NCBI GenBank assembly: GCA_964599915.1
Contig: CAZRHR010000028.1
Location: 1-30,286, forward strand
Length of the DNA stretch: 30,286 nt
Direction: 5' to 3'
Origin: CAZRHR01 sp964599915
Lineage (GTDB): Bacteria > Bacteroidota > Bacteroidia > CAIKAF01
The translations under genes were made by a program, and so were the position numbers. The notes under the pieces were generated by a model, which worked only from the letters and a program-made list of their open reading frames with translations, had not been told where the DNA came from and ran no database searches. Shown piece after piece: positions 26,292-30,286 of the stretch (positions are counted from its first letter, which is position 1; each line of letters begins with the position of its first letter).

Positions 26292-26460
26292 GGTGGGGGC
26301 GCTATTCCGGCTTTTGTTTCAAGCCGGAAGTTGCCCTTGCACCGGTGTACGCGCTCCGGTGGCTTTCTGCGGCAGCCTCCTCGCGCCAACACCGGTAAGC
26401 AAGGCCAATCGTCCGGGCTTTCCACGACAATCCGGGCGCCGGATCTCCGTCTTCTCAAGC
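26292..26460. repeat. GC-rich REP-like intergenic element with hairpins
   Basis: The stretch between the giant gene and the mutase genes is much richer in G+C than other intergenic DNA here. TTCCGGCTT (26305-26313) pairs perfectly with AAGCCGGAA (26321-26329). CACCGG and CCGGTG at 26340-26361 form a second stem. It begins near GGGCGC and ends near CCGGGCGCC, with a GGGCTTTCC motif between. This resembles dispersed GC-rich intergenic elements of Bacteroidota genomes. It may also end the giant transcript, though no T-run follows the stem. Confidence 0.45.
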
Positions 26461-26483
26461 TTACTTACTTAAGGGATTGTCCT

Positions 26484-26491
26484 TATATTTA
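26484..26491 (+). promoter_or_regulatory. Possible -7 box for the mutase operon
   Basis: TATATTTA at 26484-26491 matches TAnnTTTG at all but the last base and lies 5 nt before the ATG at 26497, as in front of dcd. At the expected -33 position only TTA (26461-26463) is present. If functional, the transcript would be nearly leaderless. Confidence 0.3.
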
Positions 26492-26496
26492 CCCCC

Positions 26497-27930
26497 ATGA
26501 ATGCAGCGCATCTCGACGAAAATCAGCCCAGTTTTAAAGACTGGTTAGACGCCGTTAAAAAATCTGTCAAAAATCCGGAAGAGCTAAGTAAACTTGGATG
26601 GACCACCGACGATGGATTTACCATCAATGCCTTATATACCCAGGACGATATTCAGGAAATACCCGACCCGGCCATTCCAGCCCAATCCTGGGAAATACGC
26701 CAAAGTATTCCATGCGGGAAACCCGGCAAAGCCAACCAATGGGCATTACAAGCTTTGGAAGGAGGCGTAGAAGCGCTCACCTTTACGGCCGACCAGATTC
26801 CCACAGAACAAGAATGGTACACCCTAACCAAAGACATTCACTTGGATTGGTTGCCGGTATATTATCAATTTGGAGAATCCAATACAGCAGCCGCCTTCCT
26901 TTTACCTGACATCCTCACACAGCTCGGGTATGAACCCGAAAAACTACAGGGAGGTGTTATTTATGACCCGCTCATTTTTGCCGCCTTTGCAGGCGGATTT
27001 GATTACTCCATAGAGGAAACCGCACAAATTTATACGACCTCCATACAGCAAATCCAGGCAAAATTTCCGAAATATTCCCTTTTACACGTGCAAAGCCTTC
27101 CTTACAGGGAGGCAGGAGCCAATGCAACTGATGAAGTCGCCTTTCTGTTGGCCACCGCACATCAATATCTTGCCTGGCTACACGAGGCAAAAGTCCCGTT
27201 AGATAGCGTGCTTTCCAAAGCACAATTTCATGTGTCGGCAGGTCCAGATTATTTTACCGAAATCGCTAAACTGCGCGCCATTCGGATTTTATGGAAAAAC
27301 CTACTGGACCGCTGGCAAATGCCCTGGCATGAGCCCACCATCCATGTAGAAACCCCCCAATTCAATAAAACCTATTACGACGTCCACAACAACTTACTCA
27401 GGTGCACCACTGAGGTCATGGCGGCAGCCATTGGAGGCTGTCATGCCATTACGGTAAAACCCATGGACGAACATCTGCATGAACCAGACAGCCATGGGTA
27501 CCGATGGGCCAGAAATATTCAATGGATTGCCAAGCAAGAAGCCAAACTGCATTGGGTGGCCGATCCCGCTGCGGGTGCACCCTTTATTGAATCTTTGACC
27601 CAAAAAATAGCACAGGCCAGCTGGAACATCCTGCAGGAAATCGAAGCCGTAGGAGGCATGCCCCAAGCCCTTCAACAAGGCATGGTGCAGCAACGATGTG
27701 GATTGGCCGCGGAACTACGCCAAAAAGAACTTACAGAGGGGAAGAAAGTCTTGGTTGGAACCTCCAAATATGTGAATACCAAAGAAAATCTCTATGGTAA
27801 AATCACCAAAATTTCCTCTAACCCTTACCGGAAAGAAACGTTGCAATTCGTGCCCCTGCAACCGGTGAGATGGGCCGAAAAAATAGAAAACCAGCGCCTT
27901 GTGCAAGACGCAAATGCCACACGCTCATGA
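26497..27930 (+). CDS. mutA: Methylmalonyl-CoA mutase small (beta) subunit
   Basis: The 477-residue product is the non-catalytic partner of the large subunit. It keeps the TIM-barrel-type domain: QWALQALEGGVEALTF, GGVIYDPLIFAAF, VSAGPDYFTEIAKLRAIRILW and TTEVMAAAIGGCHAITVKP. It ends soon after a helical QEIEAVGGMPQALQQG segment. The degenerate cobalamin-binding C-terminal domain of longer small subunits (about 620-640 residues) is absent, and no DxHxxG motif is seen. With the large subunit it interconverts methylmalonyl-CoA and succinyl-CoA in propionate metabolism. Its stop overlaps the large-subunit ATG (ATGA at 27927-27930), coupling their translation. The start is the ATG at 26497, right after a possible -7 box. 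The short form is, to my knowledge, common in Flavobacteriia. Confidence 0.92.
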   Translation: MNAAHLDENQPSFKDWLDAVKKSVKNPEELSKLGWTTDDGFTINALYTQDDIQEIPDPAIPAQSWEIRQSIPCGKPGKANQWALQALEGGVEALTFTADQIPTEQEWYTLTKDIHLDWLPVYYQFGESNTAAAFLLPDILTQLGYEPEKLQGGVIYDPLIFAAFAGGFDYSIEETAQIYTTSIQQIQAKFPKYSLLHVQSLPYREAGANATDEVAFLLATAHQYLAWLHEAKVPLDSVLSKAQFHVSAGPDYFTEIAKLRAIRILWKNLLDRWQMPWHEPTIHVETPQFNKTYYDVHNNLLRCTTEVMAAAIGGCHAITVKPMDEHLHEPDSHGYRWARNIQWIAKQEAKLHWVADPAAGAPFIESLTQKIAQASWNILQEIEAVGGMPQALQQGMVQQRCGLAAELRQKELTEGKKVLVGTSKYVNTKENLYGKITKISSNPYRKETLQFVPLQPVRWAEKIENQRLVQDANATRS

Positions 27931-30035
27931 AACCAGCACTCGGACAACTCGACCTAACGCCTTTTTCTTCTGGGGTAAAACCAGAGGAAAGGGGAATGAC
28001 GCCAGAAAACATTCCTATTAAAAGCCATTTTTCTTCAGACCAGCTAACAGCATCCACATGGCATCCGGGATTTCCAGGGCTGGCTCCCTTTTTGCGGGGC
28101 CCCTACCCCACCATGTATGCCATTCGGCCGTGGACCATCCGGCAATATGCGGGCTTTTCTACCGCAGAAGAATCGAATAACTTTTACCGGAAAAATCTAG
28201 CTGCAGGCCAAAAAGGCTTATCCGTAGCTTTCGATTTGGCCACACATCGAGGCTATGATTCAGACCATGAAAGGGTAGCCGGTGATGTGGGGAAAGCAGG
28301 TGTAGCCATTGATTCTGTAGAAGACATGAAACTGCTCTTCGACGGAATCCCACTCAATGACATGTCGGTGTCCATGACCATGAACGGGGCCGTCATTCCC
28401 ATCATGGCCTTTTACATCGTGGCCGCCGAAGAACAAGGCGTAGCACCTTCCGCACTTTCAGGAACCATTCAAAACGATATCCTGAAAGAATTTATGGTGC
28501 GGAATACCTACATCTATCCTCCGCAACCTTCCATGCGCATCATTGCCGATATCTTTAGGTACACGTCTGCGCACATGCCCAAATTCAACAGCATTTCCAT
28601 TTCAGGATATCATATGCATGAAGCAGGCGCGCCGGCAGATTTAGAACTGGCGTACACCTTGGCAGATGGAATGGAGTACATAAAAACCGGCGTGGAAGCG
28701 GGACTTACAGTCGATGAGTTTGCCCCTAGGCTTTCCTTTTTCTTTGGTATTGGCATGAACCATTTTATGGAAATAGCCAAACTTCGGGCCGCCAGGGTGC
28801 TTTGGGCAGAAATGGTAGAAGCTTTCGGGGCAAAAGACCCCAAATCGCTGATGCTTAGAACACATTGTCAAACTTCAGGCTATAGTCTTACAGAACAAGA
28901 CCCATTTAACAATGTGGCCCGCACCACCATTGAAGCCATGGCAGCCGTTTTAGGTGGTACACAAAGCCTGCATACCAACTCATTGGATGAAGCCATTGCC
29001 TTACCCACTGACTTTTCCGCACGAATCGCCAGAAATACACAACTTTTTATTGCAGAAGAAACGGGTGTTCCAAAAGCCATAGACCCATGGGGTGGTTCCT
29101 ATTATGTAGAATACCTGACCCAACAATTGATGGAAAGAGCAAGGGTTCATTTGAAAGAAATTGAGGATTTGGGAGGCATGGCCAAAGCCATTGAATTAGG
29201 TGTGCCCAAATTGCGCATTGAAGAAGCGGCGGCCAGAAAACAAGCCAGAATAGATGCTGGAGAAGAACAAATTATTGGCGTCAATATTTTTCAAGTCAAT
29301 GAAGAAGGAACTTTAGATATTCTAGAGGTTGACAATGTAAAAGTTCGGGAATCTCAAATAGCAAGGTTAAAAACACTCAAAGCAAAGAGAGACCAAACCA
29401 AAGTAGAAAAGGCCTTACAAGACCTTGAAGCGGCCTGCACACAGCCTAAAGAAAATCTGCTTTCACTGGCTGTGGTAGCGGCAAGACATCGAGCCACACT
29501 TGGGGAAATTTCACAAGCGCTTGAAAATGTTTTTGGTCGTTATCAAGCTAAAATTCAAACCATTTCCGGAGTCTATGCCCAAGGCATGAAACAAGATGAC
29601 CATTTTCACCAAGCCCAAACTGCCGTAAAAAGCTTTTTAGAACGTCAGGGTAGAAGGCCACGCATTCTCATTGCAAAAATGGGACAAGACGGCCATGATA
29701 GAGGTGCAAAAATCATAGCCACCAGTTTTGCCGATTTAGGGTTCGATGTAGATATGGGCCCCCTTTTTCAAACGCCTGCGGAAGTAGCCAAAATGGCTAT
29801 TGAGAATGATGTACATATTCTTGGCATCAGCTCCCTTGCCGCAGGTCATAAAACCTTGGTTCCTGAAGTCATTGAAGCACTAAAGACCTTGGGCAGGCCT
29901 GATATTCTTGTGGTGGTTGGGGGTGTGATTCCAAGCCAGGATTATGACTTTCTATTCCGCGCCGGAGCAGCAGCCATCTTTGGACCGGGAACAAAAATCC
30001 CTTTAGCGGCCTCCAAAATACTGGAATTGATTTGA
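27927..30035 (+). CDS. mutB: Methylmalonyl-CoA mutase large (alpha) subunit
   Basis: The 702-residue catalytic subunit begins at the ATG forming an ATGA overlap with the small-subunit stop. An in-frame start at 27870 would add 19 residues inside that gene and is unlikely. The substrate-binding barrel shows RGPYPTMYAIRPWTIRQYAGF, SVAFDLATHRGYDSDHERV, GAVIPIMAFY, SISGYHMHEAGA and RTHCQTSGYSL. PWGGSYYVEYLT and EDLGGMAKAIE follow. The cobalamin domain starts near residue 570 with RILIAKMGQDGHDRGAKIIA; His590 of DGHDRG is the expected lower-axial ligand of the cobalt. GISSLAAGHKTL and VVVGGVIP complete it. The enzyme needs adenosylcobalamin. No MeaB-type chaperone or epimerase gene lies in the window. 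Confidence 0.97.
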   Translation: MKPALGQLDLTPFSSGVKPEERGMTPENIPIKSHFSSDQLTASTWHPGFPGLAPFLRGPYPTMYAIRPWTIRQYAGFSTAEESNNFYRKNLAAGQKGLSVAFDLATHRGYDSDHERVAGDVGKAGVAIDSVEDMKLLFDGIPLNDMSVSMTMNGAVIPIMAFYIVAAEEQGVAPSALSGTIQNDILKEFMVRNTYIYPPQPSMRIIADIFRYTSAHMPKFNSISISGYHMHEAGAPADLELAYTLADGMEYIKTGVEAGLTVDEFAPRLSFFFGIGMNHFMEIAKLRAARVLWAEMVEAFGAKDPKSLMLRTHCQTSGYSLTEQDPFNNVARTTIEAMAAVLGGTQSLHTNSLDEAIALPTDFSARIARNTQLFIAEETGVPKAIDPWGGSYYVEYLTQQLMERARVHLKEIEDLGGMAKAIELGVPKLRIEEAAARKQARIDAGEEQIIGVNIFQVNEEGTLDILEVDNVKVRESQIARLKTLKAKRDQTKVEKALQDLEAACTQPKENLLSLAVVAARHRATLGEISQALENVFGRYQAKIQTISGVYAQGMKQDDHFHQAQTAVKSFLERQGRRPRILIAKMGQDGHDRGAKIIATSFADLGFDVDMGPLFQTPAEVAKMAIENDVHILGISSLAAGHKTLVPEVIEALKTLGRPDILVVVGGVIPSQDYDFLFRAGAAAIFGPGTKIPLAASKILELI

Positions 30036-30055
30036 CCAAACCACCAAAGTTACCC

Positions 30056-30190
30056 ATGTGGCCAATGAGCTTCATGGTGCGCATTCCTTCCACCTACATT
30101 TTTCACTACCCGGAAGAACGACCAACCAACGTTCACCTGGGTTTTCATGAACAAAAGGCTTACATTATCTATCATTTAGATATAGCTTAA
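30056..30190 (+). CDS. Possible small ORF after mutB, unassigned
   Basis: From the ATG at 30056 a 44-residue frame runs to TAA at 30188-30190 (MWPMSFMVRIPSTYIFHYPE and onwards). A TTG at 30032, overlapping the mutB stop in a TTGA junction, would extend it to 52 residues. It has no family I recognise, no signal peptide and no clear membrane helix. It could be a real small gene, a remnant of a gene cut by the nearby repeat, or a chance frame. It ends 42 nt before the right terminal repeat. Confidence 0.3.
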   Translation: MWPMSFMVRIPSTYIFHYPEERPTNVHLGFHEQKAYIIYHLDIA

Positions 30191-30231
30191 ATAATTCACA
30201 GCTAGACGTTTTCTATTTCTACAAAAAAAAG

Positions 30232-30284
30232 CATTGTTGTCCGATAAAAATCAGAATGTGTGTTTTTGGATTTCTAAGTATCTG
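30232..30284. repeat. Right copy of the 53-bp terminal inverted repeat
   Basis: This is the exact reverse complement of bases 1-53. Two further bases (AT) follow to the end. Within this copy ATCAGA (30250-30255) and TCTGAT (30281-30286) are themselves inverted. The DNA just inside the repeat, a run of A before GCATTGTTGT, differs completely from the left side, so the repeat boundary is sharp. Confidence 0.9.
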
Positions 30285-30286
30285 AT

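Noticed and set aside
26292..26496. Cobalamin riboswitch ahead of the B12-dependent mutase genes
   Set aside because: No B12-box (GCCACTG-like) or expected multi-stem layout is seen; the GC-rich stretch looks like an intergenic repeat.
1..30286. The whole window as a composite transposon or linear plasmid with terminal repeats
   Set aside because: The content is core chromosomal genes (tgt, accA, rsmG, mutase), with no transposase, replication or partition gene; an assembly break in repeated DNA is simpler.

Overview
This window looks like a chromosomal segment of a member of the Bacteroidota, most likely near the Flavobacteriales. The evidence is two proteins with type IX secretion sorting domains (type A and type B), a TonB-dependent receptor, a perfect Bacteroidota-type TAnnTTTG promoter box, weak use of Shine-Dalgarno sites, and a cobalamin-dependent methylmalonyl-CoA mutase encoded as a short beta subunit plus a full alpha subunit. 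Most genes are housekeeping genes packed with 1-10 nt overlaps or gaps, so this is mainly core chromosome and not a plasmid or phage.

Layout from left to right. A 53-bp sequence at the extreme left (1-53) recurs as a perfect inverted copy at the extreme right (30232-30284). Next come a secreted CotH-kinase/lamin-tail protein (166-2508), dCTP deaminase (2713-3231) and a TonB-dependent receptor directly behind it (3234-5657). A markedly AT-rich gene on the minus strand (5828-7390) encodes an unusual protein: a signal peptide, a beta-helix-like extracytoplasmic domain and a potassium-channel-like pore. A compact minus-strand operon follows, read from 12074 down to 7685: tgt, an LptF/LptG permease, accA, a flavin reductase-like protein and a DUF4286 protein. 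Divergent from tgt is a plus-strand operon (12111-14984): glycosyltransferase, sigma-70 family factor, rsmG and gamma-carbonic anhydrase.

The centrepiece is one 10.97-kb gene (15318-26291) for a 3657-residue secreted protein. I count about 21 tandem PKD-like units of roughly 92 residues, flanked by classical PKD domains and ended by a gliding-motility/type B C-terminal domain. It sits behind a 333-nt AT-rich non-coding region containing a perfect hairpin and an operator-like palindrome. A GC-rich, hairpin-forming, REP-like intergenic stretch (26292-26460) separates it from the methylmalonyl-CoA mutase pair (26497-30035). A short unassigned ORF lies between the mutase and the right-hand terminal repeat.

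How the genes work together. The two sorted proteins and the receptor form a cell-surface layer. The tgt operon mixes tRNA modification, lipopolysaccharide export and fatty-acid initiation. The rsmG operon mixes ribosome modification, a sigma factor and a beta-helix enzyme. The mutase pair links propionyl-CoA/methylmalonyl-CoA to succinyl-CoA. The most unusual items are the giant repeat protein, the beta-helix channel fusion, a Tgt lacking the usual zinc-binding cysteines, and the matching inverted ends of the window. The matching ends most simply mean that the assembled piece stops in two copies of a dispersed repeat such as an insertion sequence.
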